Shown: positions 15,188-24,024 of the stretch, piece after piece
Layout: every line of letters starts with the position of its first letter
Position numbering within the stretch: position 1 is the stretch's first letter
Origin: UBA2336 sp964419145
Lineage (GTDB): Bacteria > Bacteroidota > Bacteroidia > Cytophagales > Cyclobacteriaceae
Length of the DNA: 64,000 nucleotides
Assembly: GCA_964419145.1 (NCBI GenBank)
Contig: CAYQOM010000003.1
Span: forward strand, 186,001-250,000
Reading direction: 5' to 3'
Program-made: the position numbers and the translations under genes
Notes under the pieces: model-generated
What the model was told of the DNA's origin: nothing
What the model saw: only the letters and a program-made list of their open reading frames with translations
Database searches by the model: none

Positions 15188-16327
15188 TTAATTCAGATTA
15201 ATTGTCGCTATTGCTTTGGATTTATTCTTGATATCAAATTGTCGCAGGTATGCCTCTGTTGTGGAGATTGACTTGTGCCCTAGAAGTTCGCTTATTCTAG
15301 CTGTATCAATACCATTAAACTTTAGTAAAGAAGCAAAAGTATGACGGGCACTATAGGTTGAGAATGGTTCTATTCCAATTGCTTCAGCAATTGCTTCAAG
15401 TCTTCTATTGATATTTCGAATAAATGATTTAGCACTAATTCGCTGCTGAACTAATGAGCCAGCTCGGTTAAAATTGGCTATGACATAAAGTGAACCATTC
15501 TCTTTTCCTAAATACTGCTTTAGCTCTTTAGTCAGTGGTATCTCAATTGGTGTAGGAACAGACAATTTTGTTTTTTGTCGCACAAATACCACTCTATCTT
15601 TTTTTATGTCTGACCATTTTAGATTCAGCAAATCAATAAGGTTCATACCGCCCATGAAGAACGAAATCATAAATATTCTTCTGGCTTCTTTCTGGGCAGG
15701 AGTTAAATTTTTTGCTTTGACTATCAACCTAAGTTCTTCCAATGTCAAAGTCCTTGCTTTATGAGTAGCAGTTTTTGAGCTTATGCGGTAATTCCAGACA
15801 GGATAATCTGGAAAGTCTTTACGAATAAAGTTATACACAGCCCGGGTCGCTCTCAAATAAATTCCGGCAGTAGATTTTTTGGTACAAGACGCTTCGAGTA
15901 TGTGAAGTTGCCCAAGTAACTCTATTGGCTGAAAGTCATCGGTTATAGAAATCCATTTTTTCAGTGCTTGTTTGTAACTTAGGTAAGTACCAGGCCTATC
16001 CTTCAATGATTCGAGATGAGCCTCGAAGTATTCAAAGAATGAACGTCCGGCATTCTTGTACACTGCTTCAAACCTAACCCAACTAAACGGATTTGGAAGA
16101 GATGCTTCTGCGCGCTTCAACTCAGCTTTTAGTGCTTTACCTAAATCTGTACGAAACTTGGATGAGTTTTCGAACTGCTTCTTACTCAGATACAGGTTTG
16201 TTGAGCTCCCTTTTAATCGCACAGCATAGTAACGTCTTTCCTGTCTATGATGTACTGCGATTTTTACCGGAGAGTGTCCAAGCTTGTCAGTTTTGTAAGT
16301 CCAGTGTACGAGAGATACGGCAGCCAT
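15188..16327 (-). CDS. Tyrosine recombinase (integrase) of an integrative element
   Basis: 379 residues. Arm-binding N-terminus, SAM-like core-binding domain (about 95-180) and catalytic domain (about 190-365). Catalytic residues seen: Lys252, Arg328 in SARHTFAS, His351 in LLGHKS and the nucleophile Tyr360. The first catalytic Arg, normally in an RGM-type motif, is replaced by Gly at about 227 (GGMNLIDL), and the HxxR His is Tyr325; both changes occur in a common Bacteroidota integrase subgroup. The gene points away from the tRNA scar at 16455-16497, 128 nt upstream, which is the expected arrangement at one element end. Confidence 0.9.
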   Translation of the reverse strand: MAAVSLVHWTYKTDKLGHSPVKIAVHHRQERRYYAVRLKGSSTNLYLSKKQFENSSKFRTDLGKALKAELKRAEASLPNPFSWVRFEAVYKNAGRSFFEYFEAHLESLKDRPGTYLSYKQALKKWISITDDFQPIELLGQLHILEASCTKKSTAGIYLRATRAVYNFIRKDFPDYPVWNYRISSKTATHKARTLTLEELRLIVKAKNLTPAQKEARRIFMISFFMGGMNLIDLLNLKWSDIKKDRVVFVRQKTKLSVPTPIEIPLTKELKQYLGKENGSLYVIANFNRAGSLVQQRISAKSFIRNINRRLEAIAEAIGIEPFSTYSARHTFASLLKFNGIDTARISELLGHKSISTTEAYLRQFDIKNKSKAIATINLN

Positions 16328-16454
16328 AAAATTAAAGGTCGATTAAAGGTGTAAAGTTACTAACGGCTACTTTTAATTACCAATAATTATGCGAAAATGG
16401 CCAAAATAGAGGTATTTTCAATGATTACGAATACCTGGAAAGGAATGGATAATA

Positions 16455-16497
16455 ACTCATAATCAGGGGGTCGCAGGATCGTGCCCTGCTGGGCCCA
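16455..16497 (+). repeat. 3' half of a CAU-anticodon tRNA: attachment-site scar
   Basis: The sequence folds as the 3' half of a tRNA: anticodon loop CTCATAA (16456-16462), 3' anticodon stem TCAGG, 5-nt variable loop, T-stem GCAGG/CCTGC, and acceptor strand TGGGCCC plus discriminator A (16490-16497). The 5' half is missing, and the bases before the loop do not pair with TCAGG, so tRNA similarity stops at about 16455. In the T-loop, T54 and A58 are changed to A and T. This is the pattern left where an element integrates into a tRNA 3' end; the intact tRNA-Met-like (or Ile2) gene should be at the element's other end, outside the window. Confidence 0.65.
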
Positions 16498-16498
16498 C

Positions 16499-16526
16499 AA
16501 AGCCGCGGATTTTTCTGCGGCTTTTT
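16499..16526 (+). terminator. Intrinsic terminator after the tRNA fragment
   Basis: An 8-bp stem AAAGCCGC / GCGGCTTT with a 10-nt AT-rich loop, followed by more T. It is nearly identical to the terminator at 16993-17020, so tail plus terminator were duplicated together. It would end transcription of a tRNA gene on the plus strand. Confidence 0.75.
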
Positions 16527-16611
16527 CTATTTTAGATAATGCCAGGATGATACCCGAATCTTTAACCATAATCAGGGCGAATACGGAAAAGCTAAGTTCA
16601 TCTCATAGGCT

Positions 16612-16766
16612 AAAATCAACCACCCCTGGCCCCTCCTTTCCAAGGAGGGGAATAGTACAGTGAAGCATAACTTAAGCGCTGCTTTGATTTAGAAGATCGA
16701 AGAGATGAAAAATTAGCAATCAGTTTTAACTAAATAAACTCTCCACACTAACTCTTCCCCTCCTAA
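16612..16766. repeat. Tandem repeat copy A (about 155 bp, period 213 bp)
   Basis: First of two direct copies. It opens with a REP-like hairpin (AACCACCCC then CCCCTCCTT / AAGGAGGGG, 16618-16650), continues with about 110 bp of AT-richer sequence and ends in another CCCCTCCT arm. By eye it differs from copy B at about eight positions. No coding sequence is credible here. The GC-rich hairpin recurs at 47.3-47.8 kb, so this is a dispersed non-coding element. Confidence 0.8.
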
Positions 16767-16800
16767 TGCAGGAGGGGTGGCCGTAGGCCGGGGTGGTGGA
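16757..16800 (-). repeat. Inverted REP-like hairpin closing copy A
   Basis: CCCCTCCT / AGGAGGGG hairpin followed by TGGCCGTAGGCCGGGGTGGT, that is, the CCACCCC...CCCCTCC module in reverse orientation to the one at 16618-16650. A pair of REP modules facing each other around about 105 bp of unique sequence is the layout of a BIME or a miniature transposable element. In copy B this right-hand module is cut after CCCCTACTAAT, directly at the second tRNA tail. Confidence 0.6.
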
Positions 16801-16824
16801 TTTCTTAGCATCAATAATTGATTG

Positions 16825-16980
16825 AAAATCAACCACCCCTGCCCCTCCTTTCCAAGGAGGGGAATAAGTACAGTGAAGCATAACTTAAGCGCTGCTTTGA
16901 TTTAGAAGATCGAAGAGATGAAAAAATCAGCAATCAGCTTTAGCTAAATAAACTCTCCACACTAACTCTTCCCCTACTAA
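16825..16980. repeat. Tandem repeat copy B
   Basis: Second copy of the element at 16612-16766, again opening with the CCACCCC plus CCCCTCC/GGAGGGG hairpin (16831-16862). It has one fewer G in the hairpin, small A-run length changes and a few substitutions. It stops abruptly at the second copy of the tRNA tail (16983), so its right-hand inverted module is missing. The whole 16328-17019 gap holds only these repeats, the tRNA scar and two terminators. Confidence 0.8.
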
Positions 16981-16982
16981 TT

Positions 16983-17022
16983 CTGGGCCCACAAAAGCCG
17001 CGGATTTTTCTGCGGCTTTTTA
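16983..17022 (+). repeat. Second copy of tRNA tail plus terminator
   Basis: CTGGGCCCACAAAA followed by the same GCCGC...GCGGC terminator as at 16489-16526, with a single extra A. Only the last eight or so bases of the tRNA acceptor strand are kept. It begins exactly where repeat copy B breaks off. It may be the remnant of a second tandem tRNA gene or of an older attachment site. Confidence 0.65.
16993..17020. terminator. Bidirectional intrinsic terminator
   Basis: A 9-bp stem AAAAGCCGC / GCGGCTTTT with a 10-nt loop; T-rich on both strands. Its last bases touch the stop codon (17020-17022) of the minus-strand oxidoreductase gene, which it can terminate, as well as any plus-strand tRNA transcript. 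Confidence 0.7.
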
Positions 17023-18105
17023 CTTTTTAAGGAATACTTTCATGCCCGTTCTGGCACTTTCCTTTGCCGCTTCCAAAATCTCTACTACGATCATGTTGTT
17101 TTCCAAAGACGAGAGATCATAATCAGGCAAAACTATTTTCTTGCGAACGACTGCCTCAAATAATGCAAAGGGATCATCATAAGGTGAGGTGCGTTCACTC
17201 AACCTTTCAATCCTGAATTCACCTTCCCCTTTCAAACGGATTTGCATGTTACTGCGATCAAGACTATGGGCATAACCTATACTTCCATACACTTCCATAT
17301 CCTTTCTGTTAAAAGGCCAGTTCCAGGAAGCTTGAATGATCCCCTGCATATCCGGGTATTCCAGAATAATGGTGGCCTCATCATCCACCTTCGGGTAAAC
17401 GTCTGGCTTAAACTGTTGCAGCACTGCCGTAACGGAGACGGGCTTCTTACCATGCGCAAGCCAGGTAATCAGATTGGCTCCGTAGCAACCAAAATCAGTA
17501 ACGGCACCGCCTCCGTTTTGTACAGGATCGGTTAGCCAATCCAGAAATTCCCTGTTTACACCGATTTCCATCGGGCCTTCATGACCATCGTGTACCACTA
17601 TTTTCCGAAGCTTTCCAAGTTCTCCCCCATCAGCAAGTTGTTTTACTTTATGATTGGTGGCGTACCAGGTGGTTTCGTAGTTGGTGAGTAACTGAATGCC
17701 GTGTTTGTTTGCCAGATCCTTCATCTTAAGCGCATGATCCATATTCACAGCCAACGGTTTTTCAACCATCACATGTATTCCTTTAGGCGCACATAGCTGC
17801 ACCACATGTAAATGCTCATAAATAGAACCAAATGCTGTTACGGCTTCCGGCTTTGTTTTGGCAATCATCTCTTCAAGAGATGCGAACCATAAGTCTAGCG
17901 GTAAATTATGTTGCTTAAGGTAACGAAAGGCTAACTCCTTGTTTGGCTCTGCTATACCCACCAATTGAATATCACCCCGATCAGCTCTTCCCAAAATCCA
18001 ATGAACATGTGTATGGGTTAAACCCGCAACACCCACCCGCAACGGTGCCGCCTCTCCAAACAAAATGAAGAGCATTAATACAGAAAGCCAGAACGACTTA
18101 ATCAT
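17020..18105 (-). CDS. Secreted Gfo/Idh/MocA-family oxidoreductase
   Basis: 361 residues. After a signal peptide (MIKSFWLSVLMLFILFGEAA) comes a Rossmann NAD(P)-binding domain beginning RVGVAGLTHTHVHW, with the family motif EKPLA (about 115-119) that carries the catalytic/nucleotide-contacting Lys, then the alpha/beta substrate domain. Members oxidise or reduce sugars, inositols or related polyols. Export is common for this family in Bacteroidota, and such proteins act in the periplasm. The dinucleotide motif is a variant (GVAGLTHTH rather than GxGxxG). The gene stands alone between a terminator and the 1.1-kb repeat-rich protein gene; the substrate is not predictable. Confidence 0.85.
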   Translation of the reverse strand: MIKSFWLSVLMLFILFGEAAPLRVGVAGLTHTHVHWILGRADRGDIQLVGIAEPNKELAFRYLKQHNLPLDLWFASLEEMIAKTKPEAVTAFGSIYEHLHVVQLCAPKGIHVMVEKPLAVNMDHALKMKDLANKHGIQLLTNYETTWYATNHKVKQLADGGELGKLRKIVVHDGHEGPMEIGVNREFLDWLTDPVQNGGGAVTDFGCYGANLITWLAHGKKPVSVTAVLQQFKPDVYPKVDDEATIILEYPDMQGIIQASWNWPFNRKDMEVYGSIGYAHSLDRSNMQIRLKGEGEFRIERLSERTSPYDDPFALFEAVVRKKIVLPDYDLSSLENNMIVVEILEAAKESARTGMKVFLKK

Positions 18106-18136
18106 AGTTTGAGATAATAAGAACGTGAATTAAAAT

Positions 18137-21100
18137 TTACTTCACCACATGCAACCAACTTTTGCAAGTGGCCTGATCCCCAATCGTTAGTGTGTAATAA
18201 TAAATCCCTGCATCCAGGTCTTTAGCAGACCAGTCGTATTGATAATCTGTAGATTCATACACTTTCTTTCCCCATCGGTTATATACATCCAACGAAACTT
18301 TCAAACCCGCATCAGCCGGTGTTTGTCCGGGGTAAATTTCAGCATCACCGTACTGAATGGTGAAAACATCATTTTGACCCGCTGAAATTTCAGGGGTAAT
18401 CACATTTGGCACTAGCATCGAATAGATTGGAAGGTCAATCAACTTCTCATACACACAAAACTCTTTTACACCGGTTAACCGCAGGGTAAAGTTACCATCC
18501 TGTGGATAGGTGTGCTTAACTTCCGACAAATCCGTTGTTGTGCCATCTCCAAAATCGAATAGAAAAAGTTCATCGGGTTTTACCTCAGTCAGGTTGCGGA
18601 CAAATACTTCCGGGCGCGAAATGCAATCCGAAATAAATGCATACTCCCATTTTACATCAATAAACGGAACTACCTCAATATCTACGGTATCTTTAAGTTT
18701 ACATCCATTAGCATCGGTAACCGTAACAAAATACGTAGTGCTCTCTTCCGGCTTTACCACCGGTGAAGTTAATGCCCCCTCATCCGTGCTCCATTGGTAG
18801 TTGATTCCACCTGTTCCCTTCAGTTCATACGTGGTGCCAAAACAAATCTTATCATCGTCTTGTACCTTAAGTAAATTCCGAAACACACGGATAGTGGTGA
18901 ATGCAGAGTCAACACCAATACAGGTATTCAAATCAATGGCTTTCAGTTTGACGGTATAAACTCCTTCATTCTCGTATTGATGCACAAATGATGTGGTGTC
19001 TGTTTTCACCAGTTGGGTACCATCACCCAAATCCCATTCATAGAACTCCCCTCCTGTACTGAAGTTTTGAAACCGAATTGAATCCGGAAAGCAAAGTTGA
19101 TTCAGACCCGGGGCATCAAAAGCTACTGAGTTGGTTTGAAGTCGCGCACGCAACGAGGATAAATCGAATTTGAAAGCGGCATTGTTACAATTGGTGCTGT
19201 TATTGGTTCTTGACCATGCTCCCGGAGTGGTAGGAAAATCATCAAAACCACCTCCACAACCCGCACACACAGCATGGTATACAATTCCACTTTTATCAAA
19301 CCGGCTCGTACCTCCATCCACATGTATAGATGATTGATTGCCTCCCAAGTAGGTTGCATAAAGCAATTCAGAAGCATCCCCAGTCAACACTATGAAATAA
19401 AAGTCGCTTCCATTGGTTGTCTTTTGCAAGGCATCTGCAGTAATCGGCATATTATGCGTGGTACTTTGCCAAAATCCTCTTTGTATATTAATACTTCCAC
19501 CCCATCCCGACATGTAGAGATTGTTACAATCGTTAACAAGAAAGGCAGTGGGAGAAATATTTGGAATACCAATACCCGAACCAAACACGGTTGAAAATAT
19601 CAACTTATCCAAAACACCTGAAAACTTCTGAATAAATTGTCCGCTGTTCGGATTATTATAAACCCCTGCAGTTACCGGAAAACTTCCATTGGTCTGTCCA
19701 TACACATATGCATCACCTTGGGAATCCAGATCAATAAAATAAACCTGGTCAAAATTTGTAGTTCCCGTAAAGGTGGCATGCATTACCGAATCTCCATTTG
19801 GAGCGATGCGTGCAAGCCATCCGTCAACGTCACCCGCCAATATCTTTTGATAACCATTATCTGTAGTCGGAAAATTTAAACTGGTCGTTCCTCCTGCTAC
19901 GTAAATCGACTGCATGCTGTCGAGTTTAAGGGTATGTGCCGCATCTACATCTGAACCACCTAAGAATGATGACCAGAGTATGGTTTTCAATTCCGGGTCC
20001 ATCTTCACCAATACAGCATCTGTTAACCCGCCACGATAAGTCGTACTAAAACTATTGACAGCCGGGAAACTAGTTGAGGATGTTACCGAACTGATATACA
20101 CATTACCAAGTGAATCGGTGATGATATCACCCCGCATTTCATCGCCATAATTCCGAACGAGCGGTGAACCTGCCGGATTAATTCCATCATTATCCGAACC
20201 ACCCAAATAGGTCGAGCCTTTCAATTCATCGCCATCCTTTGAAATTCTCGAGATGATTATATCCGATCCGTTCGGATATCCAAACACAGAGGTACTGAGC
20301 GAGACACCACCCTGATAAGTTGTTTGAAATGCCCCCAACGTTGTGGGGAAATCTGACGAACTGGTCGTCCCCAAAACAATCAAATCTTCTGATTTTGGAT
20401 CCAGCACCAAGCTATGAGGTGATTCATTATCTGAACCACCCAAGTAGCTTGCATAAAGCATCTGACTACCAGTTGAATCGTACTTTAAGATGGTAATATC
20501 GTAAATACCTCCATATTGCGTTTGAAAGGCGCCTGGTGTAGTCGGAAATGTGACACTAAGCCCAGCATGATTGGTTATTCCTGATGAGTACAACGTGCCT
20601 CGTTCACCCGGTGTAGCCGTACTTCCCCAGTTATCTGCAGGCGAACCCGAAAAAGTTGAAAAGATTAACAAAGGATCAATCACCAATTCATAACACGCAT
20701 CATATCCATCCGGAAAGTAAAACCGCAACACATTGTCTTCGAGCACATATTCACTTCTTACCTCACATACTTCACCGTCAATAACCTGGTAGGTAAACGG
20801 TCTCTTCTCAATAAGTTCCCCAACCGATGTGCCGATATATACATTGCCATTCTCAAGCCTGAGTTTATCTGCCCCCTCAATCCGAATCTGAACAGCGTCA
20901 GCATGCGCATCCGGTTTTACAATGAAATCATACTTCAAATTTTCATTAACGGAACTAATGCGCAGGTCAACTCCCGCATAAACATCCGGATAGATGATGT
21001 TATGCCATGCATTAGCGCGTGAAGCCCATTTGGATTGATCGTTACCCAGGAAAAAATTGTAGTATTCTTTCGCCTTAACTGAGGGAATTGGTCTGGATGC

Positions 21101-21403
21101 CGTATTGGAACCCGGAAAAGTTATTCGCACATGGTGAGCATCCATCATGTTCTCTGCTCGTCCATCCGATTCATTCACCTGATGATCCATGTGGTCATGC
21201 GCATGATCATCTTGCTGCTCAAACAGGTAAAGTGAAAACTGTCCCGATGAAAGCATCAACCGGCCACCCGGTGTTCGGGCTGCAAAATCAATAGATTCGG
21301 GCCATTGGTTTTTATTCTCAATAAACTTGAGTTGCGGATCTTGCGTCCGGCCTACCAAAAAGGAAATAATAAAAACAGAAAATAATACGCTACGGATCGC
21401 CAT
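18137..21403 (-). CDS. Large secreted SBBP/PKD-repeat protein with T9SS-type C-terminal domain
   Basis: About 1088 residues. I chose the Met that starts MAIRSVLFSVFIISFLVG, because it gives a clean signal peptide; upstream in-frame Mets at 21415 and 21430 give a poorer one. The N-terminal about 220 residues form a beta-rich domain typical of SBBP proteins (ENKNQWPESIDFAA). Then come repeated SBBP units (TYLGGSDND, AFQTTYQGG and similar, about 230-730), two PKD-like domains (DLGDGTQL, FDFGDGTTT) and a C-terminal gliding-motility-associated domain (VYNRWGKKVYEST, WSAKDLDAGIYYYTL) used as the type IX secretion sorting signal. It should be exported across the outer membrane and sit at the surface or be released. 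It could be an adhesin. Confidence 0.85.
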   Translation of the reverse strand: MAIRSVLFSVFIISFLVGRTQDPQLKFIENKNQWPESIDFAARTPGGRLMLSSGQFSLYLFEQQDDHAHDHMDHQVNESDGRAENMMDAHHVRITFPGSNTASRPIPSVKAKEYYNFFLGNDQSKWASRANAWHNIIYPDVYAGVDLRISSVNENLKYDFIVKPDAHADAVQIRIEGADKLRLENGNVYIGTSVGELIEKRPFTYQVIDGEVCEVRSEYVLEDNVLRFYFPDGYDACYELVIDPLLIFSTFSGSPADNWGSTATPGERGTLYSSGITNHAGLSVTFPTTPGAFQTQYGGIYDITILKYDSTGSQMLYASYLGGSDNESPHSLVLDPKSEDLIVLGTTSSSDFPTTLGAFQTTYQGGVSLSTSVFGYPNGSDIIISRISKDGDELKGSTYLGGSDNDGINPAGSPLVRNYGDEMRGDIITDSLGNVYISSVTSSTSFPAVNSFSTTYRGGLTDAVLVKMDPELKTILWSSFLGGSDVDAAHTLKLDSMQSIYVAGGTTSLNFPTTDNGYQKILAGDVDGWLARIAPNGDSVMHATFTGTTNFDQVYFIDLDSQGDAYVYGQTNGSFPVTAGVYNNPNSGQFIQKFSGVLDKLIFSTVFGSGIGIPNISPTAFLVNDCNNLYMSGWGGSINIQRGFWQSTTHNMPITADALQKTTNGSDFYFIVLTGDASELLYATYLGGNQSSIHVDGGTSRFDKSGIVYHAVCAGCGGGFDDFPTTPGAWSRTNNSTNCNNAAFKFDLSSLRARLQTNSVAFDAPGLNQLCFPDSIRFQNFSTGGEFYEWDLGDGTQLVKTDTTSFVHQYENEGVYTVKLKAIDLNTCIGVDSAFTTIRVFRNLLKVQDDDKICFGTTYELKGTGGINYQWSTDEGALTSPVVKPEESTTYFVTVTDANGCKLKDTVDIEVVPFIDVKWEYAFISDCISRPEVFVRNLTEVKPDELFLFDFGDGTTTDLSEVKHTYPQDGNFTLRLTGVKEFCVYEKLIDLPIYSMLVPNVITPEISAGQNDVFTIQYGDAEIYPGQTPADAGLKVSLDVYNRWGKKVYESTDYQYDWSAKDLDAGIYYYTLTIGDQATCKSWLHVVK

Positions 21404-21456
21404 ATTCGTTCCCATAAACCAACCAGGCAAGCAAAATACGAAATTCTACAACTTGC

Positions 21457-24024
21457 TCACCCCTCCTTTCGGAGTACCTGTAAGGGAGGCGTGGCAATAA
21501 CCTCGCGGGAGTTCCACCACCCGATGAACATGGTGAGCAATACCACGCCAACGGTAATGGTAACCAATTCAATAGCATCAAACGCGAACTGAATTTTAAA
21601 GAAAAATGTGGTGAGCAAATAGCCGCCTCCAATAGACAAAATCATGCCGGTAAGTGCTGAGAAAATTCCCAGGTAGGCATATTCAATTAGGGTGATTCGG
21701 GTAATTTGACGGGTGCGGGCACCTATCGTTCGCAACAGCACATTTTCTTTCATGCGTACAAATTTGCTGTTGATAACCGCGCCACTTAATACCACCAGTC
21801 CTGTGATAATACTGAATAGCGCCAGGAATCTGATGACTGATCCGAGTTTATTAAACAAATCATTAACGGTGCTCAATATCAATCGCAGGTCGATCAGTGA
21901 AACATTCGGGTAAGACATGATCAGTTCGCGCTGAAATTTGTTGGCGATTTGCTGATCATCCACACGCGTTGCCGTAACATACACCTGGGGAGCCTGCTCC
22001 AATACACCGGTTGGAAACACAAAAATAAAGTTAGGCGGATCTTTGGGCCATTCCACTTTACGAATACCGCTGATGCGAACTTTCACCGGAATTCCCTGCA
22101 CATCAAACACCAATGAATCGCCTTCCTTCACATCCAATTCTTCATGTAAGCCTTCGGATATTGTAACCCAAACGGAATCGGGTCCGGAAGTTTTTTTCTG
22201 CAACTCCCCACTGATCAACTCTTCAGATAGATGCAGGCTATCGCGATAGGTTACTCGATATTCCCTGGTAAGCGCCCAGTTGGGCACGCGGTCGGTTGTA
22301 TCTTTTTGCACTTCCTCCACGCTTCTACCTTTTAATTCACTCAACCGGCAGGTAACAATTGGCACCACCTGATTAACCGGAAGCTTATTATCTTCCATCA
22401 ACTTAACCACACCATCTTTTTGTGATGGTTGAATATCAAACAAAATGGTGTTGGATTGATTTTCCTGACCACTAAACTCCACCTGGCTTAACAAACTCTT
22501 CTCCACCACATTCAAGGTAGTGATGATAAACGCTCCCAGGCCAATGGCCACCATGAGCATGCGGGTTTGATTGTTTGGCCTGAACAGATTTGACAGGGCA
22601 TGACGCCAGATAAATGTGGAGTTGACAGGGAAATATTTTCTTACCAAAAACAAAAGCAACATGGCAACGAGCGTGAGCAAACCAAGCGCAACGGCCAATC
22701 CTCCAAAAAATGCGAGGCCAATCAACAAACTACGCGTTTGAACAGCTGCAAAAAACATCGGGAATAAAATAATCAACACCACAACCGCTATTCGCGCTTT
22801 GGAAAAAATTTTAGCAGGTTCAAAATCAGCACGCAGAACCGTTAAGGGCGGTACGAAGCGAACCGCCATTAGCGGAAGCATCGAAAACAGAACAGACACT
22901 ACCGTGCCAATCGCAATCCCCATTCCGAAGGAAATCCATGATACCGTAAAGCTTACTTCCACCGGCAACATATCCTTAAACACAACCGGAATCAGTTGCT
23001 GAATACCCAGCCCCAATGCTGCACCAACTACACTCCCTACTATGCCCAGCAGAAAAATCTGAATGAAGTAAATATTAAAAGCCTGCCAACCCGATGAGCC
23101 CACACAACGCAATACAGCCACTTCATCGCGCTTTTCACGTGCGTAAATATGAACCGAACTGGCCACCCCAATACAGCCGAGGATGAGGGCAAGAAATGCC
23201 AGTAATGAAAAGAATCGATAAACCGACTGAAAGGCTTCACCCAATTCTTCTTTTCTTTCCTGAACCGTATCGTAACCATGACCACGCTTACGAACCTCCG
23301 GACGGATTGTTTTCTCCAACGCTTCAGTGGCTACATCACTTTCAGTTTTCAGGTATTTCCTATAATTCACCCGACTACCAAACTGAACCAGTCCGGTTGA
23401 ATCTAATTGCGACATGGCGATGTATACGGAAGGTGTAAACGTTGACAGAATACCGCCACCGCCAGGAATTTTCGTAACCACACCGGCTACTTCAAAAAAT
23501 GAATTACCAACCTTAATGGTATCACCTGAGCTTACTTCGTATTGACTGGCCAAAGTTTCATCCAACAAGGCATATCCTTGCTCGCGCATCAATGAGTATG
23601 CATTAGCGGGCAATGTTTCTACTGATCCGTAAAATGGAAAATCACCTTCCAGCGCTACCAAACGGATTAACCGCGACTGACCGCTTTGTTTAAACAACAC
23701 CATCGAAGCCATATCTGCTTCATTGGCCTGCGGATGTTTCAGGGAATCGAAAAGAACTTCCAACTCAGGTTCAAACTTCCGATTTCCATTAATGACCATA
23801 TCTGCGCCAAGCAATTCCTTGGCATTGCGGTCAATGTCTTGTTGAAGGGAATTATTAAGCGAATCCAATGAAACCACTGCGGCAATACCCGTGATCAACG
23901 AAGCCACAAAAAGAAACAAACGGGAGAAGTTATGACGCGCATCGCGCCAGGCCATTTTCCACACCCAACTATCTTGCAGTATGTTGCGTGTTTTGCGCTT
24001 TAATTTGATGATGTACTCAATCAT
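21457..24024 (-). CDS. FtsX-type ABC transporter permease (YbbP-like)
   Basis: 855 residues, a large permease with two FtsX domains and about ten membrane segments: one near the N-terminus (about 38-56), a cluster at about 270-470, a second large extracytoplasmic region, and a last cluster near 740-845. The start overlaps the stop of the ATPase gene by 4 nt. Together with the divergent GDSL esterase gene this is the conserved tesA-ybbA-ybbP neighbourhood. Members are thought to move or extract hydrophobic molecules from the inner membrane; the exact substrate is not established. Confidence 0.88.
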   Translation of the reverse strand: MIEYIIKLKRKTRNILQDSWVWKMAWRDARHNFSRLFLFVASLITGIAAVVSLDSLNNSLQQDIDRNAKELLGADMVINGNRKFEPELEVLFDSLKHPQANEADMASMVLFKQSGQSRLIRLVALEGDFPFYGSVETLPANAYSLMREQGYALLDETLASQYEVSSGDTIKVGNSFFEVAGVVTKIPGGGGILSTFTPSVYIAMSQLDSTGLVQFGSRVNYRKYLKTESDVATEALEKTIRPEVRKRGHGYDTVQERKEELGEAFQSVYRFFSLLAFLALILGCIGVASSVHIYAREKRDEVAVLRCVGSSGWQAFNIYFIQIFLLGIVGSVVGAALGLGIQQLIPVVFKDMLPVEVSFTVSWISFGMGIAIGTVVSVLFSMLPLMAVRFVPPLTVLRADFEPAKIFSKARIAVVVLIILFPMFFAAVQTRSLLIGLAFFGGLAVALGLLTLVAMLLLFLVRKYFPVNSTFIWRHALSNLFRPNNQTRMLMVAIGLGAFIITTLNVVEKSLLSQVEFSGQENQSNTILFDIQPSQKDGVVKLMEDNKLPVNQVVPIVTCRLSELKGRSVEEVQKDTTDRVPNWALTREYRVTYRDSLHLSEELISGELQKKTSGPDSVWVTISEGLHEELDVKEGDSLVFDVQGIPVKVRISGIRKVEWPKDPPNFIFVFPTGVLEQAPQVYVTATRVDDQQIANKFQRELIMSYPNVSLIDLRLILSTVNDLFNKLGSVIRFLALFSIITGLVVLSGAVINSKFVRMKENVLLRTIGARTRQITRITLIEYAYLGIFSALTGMILSIGGGYLLTTFFFKIQFAFDAIELVTITVGVVLLTMFIGWWNSREVIATPPLQVLRKEG

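Noticed and set aside
16387..16569. Short open frame across the tRNA fragment and terminator
   Set aside because: It reads through the tRNA 3' half and the terminator hairpin and has no family resemblance.
16612..16980. Possible CRISPR or coding tandem repeat
   Set aside because: Two copies only, long period, non-coding, with facing hairpins.
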